Positions 30,790 through 39,803 are shown, counted from the first letter of the stretch. The stretch: 39,803 nt of DNA from Pseudoalteromonas phenolica (GCF_005876835.1 NZ_PPSW01000051.1:1-39803), one strand, 5' to 3'. The notes: generated by a model from the letters alone, not told the origin. Program-made: numbers and translations.

Positions 30790-33657
30790 ATGTTGATTAA
30801 GCCATTGCGAAAATCACTCACGTCAGTGCTATTTGGGTTCACGCTATTTAGCTTATCATCACCAGTTTTGGCTACCTCAGAGACTCAATTAAAAGCCGAG
30901 ATAGAAAAAGTAACTCAGTTGTCAGATTGGCAAACTGTGCAAGCAGAAGCGCAAAAGCTGGGCGAATCGCTACAACTTAATTTCCAAGATTATAATTATT
31001 TTCTTACCCAAATGGGCAGAGAGTCTCTTAAACGTGAGAAGTTAGCCGATGCAGTAAGGTATTTTCAGCGTTTGGCTGATATCACCTCAGATTCATTAAG
31101 CAGTGATGAAAAGTACCTAGCATTTAAAATGCTTGGTATTAGTACTTATTACCAAGGTGAATATGAAAAATCCATCGAGCATTATCAAACAGCACTGAAT
31201 ATTGCCAAGCTGCGAAATAAACCTTTAGAGCTAGCTAATATATACAATAATTTGGGGCTGGCGTATCTCAAGGCACATGACCTTGAAAAAACAGTCCAAC
31301 ATTATGTTGAAGCACATCGCTTGTACGAATTGCATGGTAGTCAGCAAGATAAAGCGGATATGTTATTAAATCTTTCAGGCGCTTATATTCGCCAGCATCG
31401 TTATGACATTGCTAAAGATATGCTTTTAAGGTCTATAGGTTTATTTAATCAACTTGATGACGAATACGGTGTTGCACTCGCACAGGCTAATTTGGGTGCC
31501 ATGTATATGGAGCAAGGAAAAAGCAAATTGGCCAGAGCGAGTTTATTAGCGGCAGTGGAATACTATGAAAAAGTAGGTTCGGCGCGCAGCTTAACCTTCG
31601 AATATAGTAATTTGGCAACACTCAGCATTGCATTAGGGGAGATGGAACAGGGGTATGAGGAAGCTAAAAAGGCGCTCTATTATGCAGAAAAAGTAGACCT
31701 TCAATCTGGTTACATGGAAGCACTTTACCCTATGGCGAAGTTGCAAGTTTATCGAGGTGACTTTGCTGAGGCGCTAAATAGCATTGAAACTTCGCTGTCT
31801 ATTGCACGTAAACAGGGCTCAAAGCTGCGGGAAAAAGATGGCTTAGCAATTTTAGCAATTATTCAGGCGCATTTAGGTGAGTCTGAGAAAGCGATGGAAA
31901 GCTTTAATGCATTTCAAAGATTGCAAAGGGAGCTTTTAAATGATCAAGTCTATGCGCGTTTAAATGAATATCAGAGTAAAATTGAGGCGACAGAGCTTAA
32001 TCGTGAGATTGAATTGCTGAAGCAGCAGCAGGCGGTTCAAGCTTTACAAATTGAGCAACGAGAGCAGTTAACGTGGCTCATTGTTTTACTGTTGATCACA
32101 GGCACAGTTGCCGTTGTGAGTATGTATAGAAAACGCATGGAGCGTGCTGCCAACATTGAGTTGAGCCAACAGGTTGCTAAGCGTACAGCAGAGCTACAAA
32201 AGTTAGCAGATGAGTTAAGTGAAGCTAACACGGTTAAAAGTCAGTTTCTAGCTAATATTAGTCATGAGATCCGAACTCCTCTCACTTCAATTATTGGTAA
32301 CAGTGAAGCACTGTTACAAGAATATCAACATGACAAACATATTCAGGAGCCTCTGCAAGTCATTCAAAGGCAAGGGGAGCATCTAAAAGACCTAGTTAGT
32401 GATGTACTCGACCTGAGTAAAATCGAAGCACAGCGTTTTGAGTTAGAGTTTACTGAGTTTGCCTTAGAGCAGTTGCTTGATGATGTCACCGAGATGTTTC
32501 AGCATGTCTGTGAGGCAAAGGGGTTAAACTTCATCGTAGTGAATCAGCTTCCTTCACCGTATGTGGTGCGTTTAGATTATGTAAGGCTTAAACAGGTGCT
32601 CATTAACTTACTTGGTAATGCCGTTAAGTTTACAGAATATGGTCATGTTGAGCTGGTTGTAAGTCAAGAAAATAACGGGGTTAGATTTTCGGTAAATGAT
32701 ACGGGCATCGGGATGGATGCCACGCAATTACAGCATATCTTTGACTGCTTCCAGCAAGGGGATAACAGCATAACACGTCGTTTTGGCGGCTCAGGATTGG
32801 GTTTATGCTTATCTCAGCAATTATCGACCATGATGGGTGGTAGCATTCAGGTGAGTAGTATTCCTGAACAAGGCAGCCAATTTTACATTGTGATCCCTTG
32901 TGCACGTTTAGACTCAGTATCTGACTCAACTTTAGTGCATAAAGCTGCTCGGCCGATTACGCAATTATCTAAGCTAAGCGGTACAGTATTGATTGCTGAA
33001 GATCATGATGATAATCGTGCGTTATTCGAACGTATTCTCTCTCAGCTTGGTGTCGAGGTAATTACAGCCGAAAATGGTCAGGTAGCAGTAGAAAAAGCAT
33101 TATGTGAATACCCAGATCTAATCTTGATGGATATTCAAATGCCATTACTTGATGGTCTTGAAGCATTTAAGTTACTTCAACAAGCAGGCTTTGACGGGCC
33201 TATTTTTGCACTTACAGCGAATGTTATGCAGCATGAAATTAAGTCTTATCTTGAACTTGGGTTTGCAGGTCACCTAGGAAAGCCACTTGATAGAGATAAA
33301 CTCCACCTTGCTTTAAGTGATTTTCTTGCAGAAGCGAGCGTTGGAGGCGAGCAAGATATGCAAGTTGACATTAGTGACTTGATAGAAAGCTTTGCATTAA
33401 GCCTAGAGCAAGAGCGTTTTACAGTTATCGACTTATGGCAAAAGCAAGATTGGTTAGAGTTGAGAGCTGTGTGTCATCGTCTCACAGGTGCAGCCTCAAC
33501 ATTTGGCTTTGACGATATTGCCAAAACGGCAAAGCACATAGAGCAGGCATTAAAAAAACCACAAGAAGTTGATTCTCATGGGTTGCAGCATTGGTATTTA
33601 ATCTTGTGTGATGAGCTACAGCAAGTTCAGTTATCAGAACAACTCAATGTCTCCTGA
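30790..33657 (+). CDS. TPR-sensor hybrid histidine kinase with receiver and Hpt domains
   Basis: The 955-aa protein is a membrane phosphorelay sensor. It has a signal peptide (about 1-30), a periplasmic region of about seven TPR repeats (about 90-385), a coiled coil, a membrane helix (about 430-450) and a HisKA domain with the phospho-accepting His492 (ISHEIRTPL). The ATPase domain (NLLGNAVKF, DTGIGM, GGSGLGLCLS) is followed by a receiver domain with Asp781 (LMDIQMP) and a final Hpt domain with His896 (CHRLTGAASTFGF). All phosphorelay residues are present, so it can pass phosphate to an external regulator, none of which is nearby. The frame also has ATG 30778. I prefer 30790 because AGGG lies five bases before it. 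The 3' end overlaps the chemoreceptor gene by 24 bases. Confidence 0.9.
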   Translation: MLIKPLRKSLTSVLFGFTLFSLSSPVLATSETQLKAEIEKVTQLSDWQTVQAEAQKLGESLQLNFQDYNYFLTQMGRESLKREKLADAVRYFQRLADITSDSLSSDEKYLAFKMLGISTYYQGEYEKSIEHYQTALNIAKLRNKPLELANIYNNLGLAYLKAHDLEKTVQHYVEAHRLYELHGSQQDKADMLLNLSGAYIRQHRYDIAKDMLLRSIGLFNQLDDEYGVALAQANLGAMYMEQGKSKLARASLLAAVEYYEKVGSARSLTFEYSNLATLSIALGEMEQGYEEAKKALYYAEKVDLQSGYMEALYPMAKLQVYRGDFAEALNSIETSLSIARKQGSKLREKDGLAILAIIQAHLGESEKAMESFNAFQRLQRELLNDQVYARLNEYQSKIEATELNREIELLKQQQAVQALQIEQREQLTWLIVLLLITGTVAVVSMYRKRMERAANIELSQQVAKRTAELQKLADELSEANTVKSQFLANISHEIRTPLTSIIGNSEALLQEYQHDKHIQEPLQVIQRQGEHLKDLVSDVLDLSKIEAQRFELEFTEFALEQLLDDVTEMFQHVCEAKGLNFIVVNQLPSPYVVRLDYVRLKQVLINLLGNAVKFTEYGHVELVVSQENNGVRFSVNDTGIGMDATQLQHIFDCFQQGDNSITRRFGGSGLGLCLSQQLSTMMGGSIQVSSIPEQGSQFYIVIPCARLDSVSDSTLVHKAARPITQLSKLSGTVLIAEDHDDNRALFERILSQLGVEVITAENGQVAVEKALCEYPDLILMDIQMPLLDGLEAFKLLQQAGFDGPIFALTANVMQHEIKSYLELGFAGHLGKPLDRDKLHLALSDFLAEASVGGEQDMQVDISDLIESFALSLEQERFTVIDLWQKQDWLELRAVCHRLTGAASTFGFDDIAKTAKHIEQALKKPQEVDSHGLQHWYLILCDELQQVQLSEQLNVS

Positions 33658-34899
33658 GTCTTGCTGAGTCTCAACCTTAGTGCTGGCTGTTTTCGTGTCA
33701 GTATGTAGTCTAGACCGGTCAGTTCTGGCGTCATGCTCAAAAGCTGTTTCATCCACTCTAAAAATTGCTAATTTATCGTGAATGCTGTGGGCAAGACTAA
33801 TTAGGTCGTTGCTAGATACAGCTTGTATCTTAGAGCTTGAAAGCGCATCTGAATTAAGTTCAACCATAGACTCAATACTTGTCTGCGCTTCATCGGATAC
33901 AGCTTTTTGGTCTTTTACCTGCTCGTGAATACTGTGAGACATAGAGTTTATGCTGAGCATAGCTGATTCGATTTGGTCTACTTCTCGAGTAGACGCTTCT
34001 GATAGCGTCACAGTTTGTTTTGTTTCTTCGAGTGCGTTGAGCATAAGTTGGTGTGCACTGTCTGTCCCTGCCTGAATTTTACTCACAACTTCACGTACTT
34101 GCTGGGTCGATTGACTGGTTCGAGCGGCTAAACTTCTGACTTCATCTGCAACTACTGCAAACCCTCTACCTTGTTCGCCTGCTCGCGCGGCTTCAATTGC
34201 TGCATTCAGTGCCAGTAGATTTGTTTGCTCTGCAATTGAGTTAATGACGTCAATAACAGAACTAATCGCATCTGAATCAATTTTGAGGGTTTCTATTTGC
34301 TCACTGGTCTCTTCAATATTTTTTGCTAAGCTCATTAAGCTAGCTTGGCTTTTGTCGGTATCAACACGAGTTTTCTTAACGGCTTCTGTTGCCGCTTCCA
34401 CTGAGGTGTAAATTTTCTCTAGGTTATCATCAAGTTCTCGTGACACTGCTAGCATACGGTTGATTGAGTCTGCCAAATCTTCACCATGGGCGTGCTGAAT
34501 TGTTGCCTTTTGTGTCATTGATGCATAGGTGTCTCTTAGACCATCTGCCATGGGGGATAGGCGAGATGAAGACGCATAAACTTCACCAATAATATGCTCA
34601 ATTGTAGCTAAGCTGGCATTAATGGCCAAACAGGCTGGTGGCGTTGATGTTTTACTGTCATCAAAACGATAAGTGAGATCAATTTGTCCATCATGGTTTA
34701 TAGAATTGACTAAAGTCTGTAAATGCTCAGCTTGCGATATTTTTTGGCTCGAATACCAAAGTGCAGCTGCACCTAAGATGATTTGCACACTGATAATAAT
34801 GGCCGTTGTTGACCAAGATACAGAGAGCAATGGCAACATGACTATTAACACTAAGGTGTTGAGGATTAGAAAGTTTCGAATTAATTGAAAGGGCTTCAT
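33634..34899 (-). CDS. Methyl-accepting chemotaxis protein
   Basis: The 421-aa chemoreceptor has two closely spaced membrane helices at the N-terminus (about 8-25 and 28-48) and hence almost no periplasmic ligand domain. A cytoplasmic segment of about 90 residues leads to the signalling hairpin with the hallmark EQTNLLALNAAIEAARAGEQ and GRGFAVVADEVR. It would signal through CheA and CheW. With no periplasmic sensor it may read an internal or membrane signal. GGGAG lies about 11 bases before ATG. Its last 24 bases overlap the hybrid kinase gene on the opposite strand. Confidence 0.92.
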   Translation of the reverse strand: MKPFQLIRNFLILNTLVLIVMLPLLSVSWSTTAIIISVQIILGAAALWYSSQKISQAEHLQTLVNSINHDGQIDLTYRFDDSKTSTPPACLAINASLATIEHIIGEVYASSSRLSPMADGLRDTYASMTQKATIQHAHGEDLADSINRMLAVSRELDDNLEKIYTSVEAATEAVKKTRVDTDKSQASLMSLAKNIEETSEQIETLKIDSDAISSVIDVINSIAEQTNLLALNAAIEAARAGEQGRGFAVVADEVRSLAARTSQSTQQVREVVSKIQAGTDSAHQLMLNALEETKQTVTLSEASTREVDQIESAMLSINSMSHSIHEQVKDQKAVSDEAQTSIESMVELNSDALSSSKIQAVSSNDLISLAHSIHDKLAIFRVDETAFEHDARTDRSRLHTDTKTASTKVETQQDSGDIELF

Positions 34900-34983
34900 A
34901 AACTGAACAGCTCCCTGTCTAAGTACGTAAGTCTATAACTAGAATAGTAAAAAATTTGGGACAATGCGATAAAAATTAAGATC

Positions 34984-35011
34984 AAAAAAGCCTGCTTATG
35001 CAGGCTTTTTT
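34984..35011 (-). terminator. Intrinsic terminator of rho
   Basis: AAAAAAGCCTGC (34984-34995) pairs with GCAGGCTTTTTT (35000-35011), loop TTAT. It begins seven bases after the rho stop. The flanking A/T runs would also let it work on the plus strand. Confidence 0.92.
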
Positions 35012-35018
35012 AGGATAT

Positions 35019-36278
35019 TTACTTACGACGCATGAGCTCGAAGAACTCGTCGTTTGTTTTACTCATTGAGAGCTTGTCGATGAGGAATTCCATTGCGTCG
35101 ATTTCACTCATTTCATGAACAATTTTACGCAAGATCCACATTTTCTGTAGCTCATCCGCTTTAGTCAGTAATTCTTCGCGACGCGTACCTGAGCGGTTGA
35201 AGTCAATGGCTGGGAATACACGCTTTTCAGCAATCTTACGGTTTAGGTGTAATTCCATGTTACCCGTACCTTTAAACTCTTCGTAGATAACTTCATCCAT
35301 CTTAGAGCCAGTATCTATAAGTGCCGTTGCGATAATCGTTAAGCTACCGCCTTCTTCAACATTACGTGCAGCACCGAAGAAACGCTTAGGTTTGTGTAGT
35401 GCATTCGCATCAACACCACCCGTTAGTACCTTACCAGATGATGGAATAACGGTGTTGTAAGCTCGTGCTAAACGTGTGATTGAATCAAGTAGAATGATAA
35501 CGTCTTTCTTGTGCTCAACTAGGCGTTTTGCCTTTTCAATAACCATTTCGGCAACTTGTACGTGACGGCTTGCCGGCTCATCGAACGTTGAAGCAACAAC
35601 TTCACCTTTTACAAGGCGTTGCATCTCAGTTACTTCTTCCGGACGCTCATCGATCAGTAACACCATCAGTGTTGCATCTGGGTTGTTGTAGGTAATCGAT
35701 TGCGCGATATTTTGTAGTAGCATTGTTTTACCCGCTTTCGGCGGAGCTACAATTAGAGCACGCTGACCTTTACCAATTGGTGATGCTAAATCAAGAACAC
35801 GAGCAGTAATATCTTCTGTACTACCGTTACCTCGTTCCATCACAAAACGCTCATTCGCATGAATAGGCGTTAAGTTTTCAAATAAGATCTTAGTACGAGA
35901 GTTTTCAGGTCTATCGAAGTTAACTTCATTAACTTTAAGTAGTGCGAAGTAACGCTCACCATCTTTAGGTGGACGGATAAGACCGCTAATTGTGTCACCA
36001 GTACGCATGCTGAAGCGTCGAATTTGACTTGGTGAAACATAAATATCATCAGGACCTGCTAGGTAAGATGCTTCTGATGAACGTAAAAAGCCGAAGCCAT
36101 CTTGTAGAATTTCTAAAACGCCGCCGCCATAAATGTTTTCACCGCTTTTAGCGTGTGCTTTTAGAATGGCAAAAATAATGTCTTGTTTTCTTAAACGAGC
36201 TACGTTTTCAAGTCCCATGGACTCAGCTAGTTTTACAAGTTCGTTGATTGACTTGTCTTTTAATTCGCGTAAATGCAT
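35019..36278 (-). CDS. rho: Transcription termination factor Rho
   Basis: Rho is the hexameric RNA translocase that ends many transcripts. The 419-aa protein has the same length as E. coli Rho. It has the N-terminal helical region, the RNA-binding cold-shock-like domain with GFGFLRS (near residue 61), the Walker A APPKAGKT (Lys184), LIDERPEEVTEMQR, the Q-loop and R-loop region TGGVDANALHKPKRFFGAARN and the C-terminal ELMRRK. It follows trxA after a 189-base leader, which fits the autoregulated rho leader known in E. coli. The terminator is immediately downstream. Confidence 0.98.
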   Translation of the reverse strand: MHLRELKDKSINELVKLAESMGLENVARLRKQDIIFAILKAHAKSGENIYGGGVLEILQDGFGFLRSSEASYLAGPDDIYVSPSQIRRFSMRTGDTISGLIRPPKDGERYFALLKVNEVNFDRPENSRTKILFENLTPIHANERFVMERGNGSTEDITARVLDLASPIGKGQRALIVAPPKAGKTMLLQNIAQSITYNNPDATLMVLLIDERPEEVTEMQRLVKGEVVASTFDEPASRHVQVAEMVIEKAKRLVEHKKDVIILLDSITRLARAYNTVIPSSGKVLTGGVDANALHKPKRFFGAARNVEEGGSLTIIATALIDTGSKMDEVIYEEFKGTGNMELHLNRKIAEKRVFPAIDFNRSGTRREELLTKADELQKMWILRKIVHEMSEIDAMEFLIDKLSMSKTNDEFFELMRRK

Positions 36279-36467
36279 ATTGGTGGGTTCTTTATAACAA
36301 TTGTCATCTCAGTGATGAGAGGTTGATTTGATAAAGCTAAAGGTTAGTGGCTTTATAAATTAGCAGTTAGCTTGCTAGTCGTCCAGTCTTTAAACAAATT
36401 TAGTCGAAAAAACTATGGGCAGGTAGGTGGGATATACGCCTAGCAAAGGCGAGGCGTATATACAAAC
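36279..36467 (-). promoter_or_regulatory. trxA-rho intergenic leader
   Basis: This 189-base stretch separates trxA from rho. Six bases after the trxA stop is a perfect 10-base hairpin (36432-36441 with 36452-36461) without a T run, followed on the rho sense strand by a C-rich single-stranded segment (CCCACCTACCTGCCC) and a long AT-rich part. Such C-rich, unstructured RNA is what Rho binds, so this is a likely site of Rho autoregulation. Promoter boxes were not identified. Confidence 0.45.
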
Positions 36468-36794
36468 TTAGATGTTGTCGTTTAAGAACTCAACAAGTTG
36501 AGTCTTTGATAACGCGCCAACTTTAGTCGCAGCTACTGCACCATCTTTGAAAAGTAGTAGTGTAGGAATACCACGAATACCAAACTTAGGTGGCGTACCA
36601 GCGTTTTGGTCGATGTTTAATTTACCGATAACTGCTTTACCAGCAAACTCTTCAGCAACTTCGTCTAAGATTGGCGCGATCATTTTACAAGGGCCACACC
36701 ATTCTGCCCAAAAGTCTACAAGTACAGGTAGATCTGATTTAATTACATCAGCTTCAAAGCTGTCGTCAGTAAGCTGGATAATTTTGTCGCTCAT
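36468..36794 (-). CDS. trxA: Thioredoxin 1
   Basis: This 108-aa cytoplasmic disulfide reductase has the active site WCGPC (Cys33, Cys36), the buried Asp in LVDFWAEW and the cis-proline loop GIRGIPTLLLF. Length equals E. coli TrxA. It is kept reduced by thioredoxin reductase, encoded elsewhere. GGAGA six bases before ATG supports the start. The trxA-rho pair divergent from rhlB is conserved with E. coli. Confidence 0.98.
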   Translation of the reverse strand: MSDKIIQLTDDSFEADVIKSDLPVLVDFWAEWCGPCKMIAPILDEVAEEFAGKAVIGKLNIDQNAGTPPKFGIRGIPTLLLFKDGAVAATKVGALSKTQLVEFLNDNI

Positions 36795-36885
36795 TGCGTT
36801 CTCCGTTAGAAATTGGCGAATTATTTACTGCGTATTTAAACACTCTTGTTTCTTATTGCAAGTTTAAACGTTATGCTTAATTGCT

Positions 36886-38154
36886 ATGACTAAGACACAT
36901 TTGACCAATAAAAAATTTTCTGACTTTGCTATTGCACCGGAGGTGGTCGCCGGTTTAGCTGCGAATGGCTTTGAATATTGCACGCCAATCCAAGCAAAGT
37001 GTTTACCTTTTGTCTGTGACGGGCGAGATATCGCTGGTCAAGCACAAACCGGTACTGGCAAAACATTGGCGTTCTTAACTGCCACTTGCCACCGTTTAAT
37101 GCAAACAGAAGGTCAATCCAGAAAGCACCCAAGAGCGCTGATCATGGCTCCTACGAGAGAGCTTGCGATTCAGATCCATAAAGATGCAAAAATTATTGCG
37201 CCACACTGTGGTCTAAACTTAGGTTTAGTATATGGTGGCGAAGAGTACGAAAAACAACGGGCGCAACTCGAAAAAGGTGTCGATATTTTAATTGGTACTA
37301 CGGGCCGCTTAATCGACTTCTATAAGCAAGGTGCTTATAACCTTAATGAAATCGAAGTCGTTGTACTTGATGAAGCAGATCGTATGTTTGATTTGGGCTT
37401 CATTAAAGATATTCGCTATCTATTTAATCGTATGCCTCCGACAGCAGAAAGATTAAACCTACTTTTCTCTGCGACTTTATCTTACCGCGTGCAAGAATTG
37501 GCTTTTGAACACATGACTAATCCAGAGCATGTACAAATTGAGCCAGATGTAAAAACAGGTAAACGTATTCAAGAAGAGTTATTCCACTCATCTCATGACG
37601 ACAAAATCCCGTTGCTTCTTACATTAATAGAAGAAGAATGGCCTGAAAAAGCAATCGTATTCGCAAATACGAAGCAAAGTTGTGAAAACGTGTATGCTTG
37701 GCTAAAAGCGGATAAACATCGTGTTGGTCTATTAACAGGTGATGTAAATCAAAAGAAACGTCAGTCAATTTTGGCACAATTTACTAAAGGTGATTTAGAT
37801 ATTCTTGTGGCAACCGATGTGGCTGCACGTGGTTTGCATATCCCAGAAGTAAGCCATGTGTTCAACTTTGATTTACCGGATGACTGTGAAGACTATGTAC
37901 ACAGAATTGGTCGTACAGGTCGTGCTGGTGCATCAGGTCACGCAATTAGTTTTGCATGTGAACAATATGCATACAACTTACATGAGATTGAAGAATATAT
38001 AGAACATTCGATTCCTCTGTCTCATTATGATAAAACAGCATTAATTGAAGATTTACCTAAACCGAATACGCAGAGAAGACGTCATCACTCTGGCCCAAGA
38101 AAGGGAAACAATCGACGTCAATCAAATTACAATAAATCGAAAGCGAACACTTAA
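36886..38154 (+). CDS. rhlB: ATP-dependent RNA helicase RhlB
   Basis: RhlB is the DEAD-box helicase of the RNase E degradosome, unwinding structured RNA for decay. The 422-aa protein has the RhlB start (MTKTHLTNKKFSDFA), Walker A AQTGTGKT (residues 53-60), PTRELAIQ, VVLDEADRMFDLG, SATLSYRVQELA, ATDVAARGLHIPEVSHVFN and HRIGRTGRAG. It ends in a short basic tail (RRRHHSGPRKGNNRR). The divergent trxA and downstream gppA match E. coli gene order. No clear ribosome binding site precedes the ATG, but the N-terminus is conserved. Confidence 0.97.
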   Translation: MTKTHLTNKKFSDFAIAPEVVAGLAANGFEYCTPIQAKCLPFVCDGRDIAGQAQTGTGKTLAFLTATCHRLMQTEGQSRKHPRALIMAPTRELAIQIHKDAKIIAPHCGLNLGLVYGGEEYEKQRAQLEKGVDILIGTTGRLIDFYKQGAYNLNEIEVVVLDEADRMFDLGFIKDIRYLFNRMPPTAERLNLLFSATLSYRVQELAFEHMTNPEHVQIEPDVKTGKRIQEELFHSSHDDKIPLLLTLIEEEWPEKAIVFANTKQSCENVYAWLKADKHRVGLLTGDVNQKKRQSILAQFTKGDLDILVATDVAARGLHIPEVSHVFNFDLPDDCEDYVHRIGRTGRAGASGHAISFACEQYAYNLHEIEEYIEHSIPLSHYDKTALIEDLPKPNTQRRRHHSGPRKGNNRRQSNYNKSKANT

Positions 38155-38193
38155 GAAGTTGTAATTGCGGGATCTTGCAGCTAGAGGTACAAA

Positions 38194-39684
38194 GTGGCCA
38201 AAAATATAGATAATAATAACGTTTTTGCCGTTATTGATTTAGGCTCTAATAGCTTTCATATGTTGATTGCAAAACACATTGCCGGTGGTGTTCACACCAT
38301 CGGTCGGGTTAAACGTAAAGTTCGACTAGCTGCAGGCTTAGACGAAAACAACACGTTATCTTCTGATGCAATGCAACGAGGCTGGGAGTGTTTGGCGCTA
38401 TTTGCCGAAAGGTTGCAAGACATACCAAAGCAAAATATCAGCATTGTCGCAACGGCAACGCTGAGACTTGCTACCAATGCCCAAGAGTTCAAAATCCAAG
38501 CCGAAAAAATCCTCAATCACAAAATCAATATCATCAGTGGTGAACTAGAAGCGCGCACTATATATAAAGGTGTTGCACATACTTCTGCATGCCAAGGTAA
38601 ACAATTGGTAATCGACATTGGCGGTGCAAGTACTGAGGTTGTCATAGGCAAAGGGTTTGAAGCGCTGCTCTATAAAAGCTTAGACATGGGGTGTGTGACT
38701 TACTTAGAGCGTTATTTTCAAAATGGCTTACTTTCTGAGAAGAATTTTGAGCAAGCAATTGCCGCAGCACATAATGTGATTACACCGATTAAGTCTCAAT
38801 ATATTGAGACTGGTTGGGAGCTTGCTATTGGTGCATCTGGTACTGTGCAAGCAATTCAAGAGATCTTAGCTGCGACAGGTCAAACTGATCAGCTTTCTTT
38901 AGAAAAGTTGCAGCATATAAAAGCTGAAGCGATAAAGCATAAGAATGTATCAACACTTTCTTTGCCAGGTCTCAGTGAAGAACGTCGTTTGGTATTTGTA
39001 TCTGGATTAGCAATTCTCATTGCATTATTTGAAGCGCTGAATATTCAGCAGATGGGACTGGCAGGTGGCGCGCTTCGAGAAGGTGTACTCTATAGTATGA
39101 TCTCAGATCTACACCACTCTAATATTCGAGAAAGAACGCTTGAAAGCTTTGCGCTGCGTTTTCATACCGACAAAGAGCAAGCTAAACGCGTTTCAGATGT
39201 TGCCCTATTAATAGCAAAACAACTTCAGCATGCCTGGCAACTAGATTTACAGCAAGTAAATGTATTGCTTTGCGCAACAGCGCACTTGCATGAAATTGGT
39301 TTGCTTATAGATTACAAACAATATCATCAGCACAGCGCCTATATATTAAGTAACACCGATATGCCGGGTTACTCGCCAGCCGAAAAGAAAGTAATTGTCA
39401 GTCTTTTAAAAGGTCACCGTGCCGATTTAAATGATGCACTGTTTTCACATTTAGGTGCTAATAAAGCACTGACCGAAAAGTTAGTACGCATAATTAGATT
39501 AGCCGTTATTTTATCTATGCGTCGTAAAGATGATGTTTTACCTACCTTTGAAGTAAAAGCAGATAAAAACAGACTTAATATTAGCTTTTCTGAAGATTGG
39601 TTAGCTCAACACCCACTTATGAAAAGTGAGCTTGAGCAAGAAAGCGTGTATCAATCAAAGTTAAATTGGCAGTTTAGTAGCTAA
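38194..39684 (+). CDS. gppA: Ppx/GppA family phosphatase, probable pppGpp 5'-phosphohydrolase
   Basis: GppA converts pppGpp to ppGpp in the stringent response, and related Ppx degrades polyphosphate. The 496-aa protein has the ASKHA ATPase-like start FAVIDLGSNSFHML (residues 11-24), the second phosphate loop VIDIGGASTEVVIG near 140, the GLAGGALREGVLYSM segment near 300 and an HD-like C-terminal helical domain (about 320-496). The name rests on its place after rhlB, as in E. coli, since GppA and Ppx cannot be told apart by motif alone. The start is GTG at 38194 with AGAGGT about six bases upstream, 39 bases after rhlB. Confidence 0.92.
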   Translation: MAKNIDNNNVFAVIDLGSNSFHMLIAKHIAGGVHTIGRVKRKVRLAAGLDENNTLSSDAMQRGWECLALFAERLQDIPKQNISIVATATLRLATNAQEFKIQAEKILNHKINIISGELEARTIYKGVAHTSACQGKQLVIDIGGASTEVVIGKGFEALLYKSLDMGCVTYLERYFQNGLLSEKNFEQAIAAAHNVITPIKSQYIETGWELAIGASGTVQAIQEILAATGQTDQLSLEKLQHIKAEAIKHKNVSTLSLPGLSEERRLVFVSGLAILIALFEALNIQQMGLAGGALREGVLYSMISDLHHSNIRERTLESFALRFHTDKEQAKRVSDVALLIAKQLQHAWQLDLQQVNVLLCATAHLHEIGLLIDYKQYHQHSAYILSNTDMPGYSPAEKKVIVSLLKGHRADLNDALFSHLGANKALTEKLVRIIRLAVILSMRRKDDVLPTFEVKADKNRLNISFSEDWLAQHPLMKSELEQESVYQSKLNWQFSS

Positions 39685-39782
39685 AACTGCTCATAAATTC
39701 TACTTAAAACATCGAAATTATACAGTTTCGTTCAAAATACACGCGAACAGTTAGTTTTTTGCATTTTTCTTTAAAAAAGGGC

Positions 39783-39803
39783 TTGCGTAATTTTCAGCTC
39801 TCC
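39783..39803 (+). promoter_or_regulatory. Possible promoter -35 region at the window edge
   Basis: TTGCGT (39783-39788) after an A-rich stretch resembles a sigma-70 -35 box. With a normal spacer the -10 box would fall just past base 39803. Nothing else is visible in 39685-39803, which holds no terminator after gppA. Confidence 0.25.

Overview
The window looks like chromosomal DNA of a marine gammaproteobacterium of the order Alteromonadales, most likely Pseudoalteromonas. Protein similarities to Escherichia coli are strong and several gene neighbourhoods match E. coli: xerC-DUF484-dapF-lptM facing cyaY, hemC-hemD-hemX-hemY, ubiD-fre, and trxA-rho facing rhlB-gppA. No tRNA, rRNA, CRISPR array, complete insertion sequence or prophage was seen. 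Genus assignment is inference from gene order and general resemblance.

Layout. 1-240 holds half of an interspersed repeat and the upstream region of a penicillin-acylase-family Ntn hydrolase (241-2538). A convergent drug/metabolite exporter (EamA) follows. A 444-base intergenic stretch (3478-3921) holds a second repeat copy and a possible small RNA. Next are a MAPEG protein, an RluF-like pseudouridine synthase and a GT8-like glycosyltransferase. 11589-5953 is a minus-strand operon: lptM-lysA-dapF-DUF484-xerC-yigB-like HAD phosphatase-RmlD-like reductase. Diverging from it, 11711-17553 is a plus-strand operon: cyaY-esterase-DUF2914 protein-hemC-hemD/hemX fusion-hemY. After its terminator comes a full 162-base inverted-repeat element (17641-17802), then a leader with predicted hairpins and adenosine deaminase.

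19106-22717 is the accessory part: a CBS-domain protein, a small AT-rich cassette of a membrane-anchored alpha/beta hydrolase preceded by a double-glycine-leader, glycine-rich peptide gene (20497-20748), a WYL-type regulator with a small dimeric-barrel protein, and an unrecognised membrane protein. The peptide gene is the best candidate here for something undescribed: its N-terminus looks like a RiPP/bacteriocin leader and its core holds a run of seven glycines and three cysteines.

22770-39684 returns to conserved and signalling genes: fre and ubiD (ubiquinone synthesis), a PAS-GGDEF-EAL protein, a Sel1-repeat protein, dbpA, a DnaJ-related protein, a TPR-sensor hybrid histidine kinase overlapping tail to tail with a chemoreceptor gene, rho and trxA, and divergent rhlB-gppA. 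The last 20 bases look like the start of a promoter whose -10 box lies outside the window.

How genes work together. The dapF-lysA pair performs the final steps of lysine synthesis. hemC and hemD make uroporphyrinogen III, with hemX/hemY as membrane partners, and CyaY handles iron next door. UbiD decarboxylates the ubiquinone precursor. TrxA, Rho and RhlB are redox and RNA housekeeping factors. Three signalling proteins (c-di-GMP enzyme, hybrid kinase, chemoreceptor) lie within about 10 kb.
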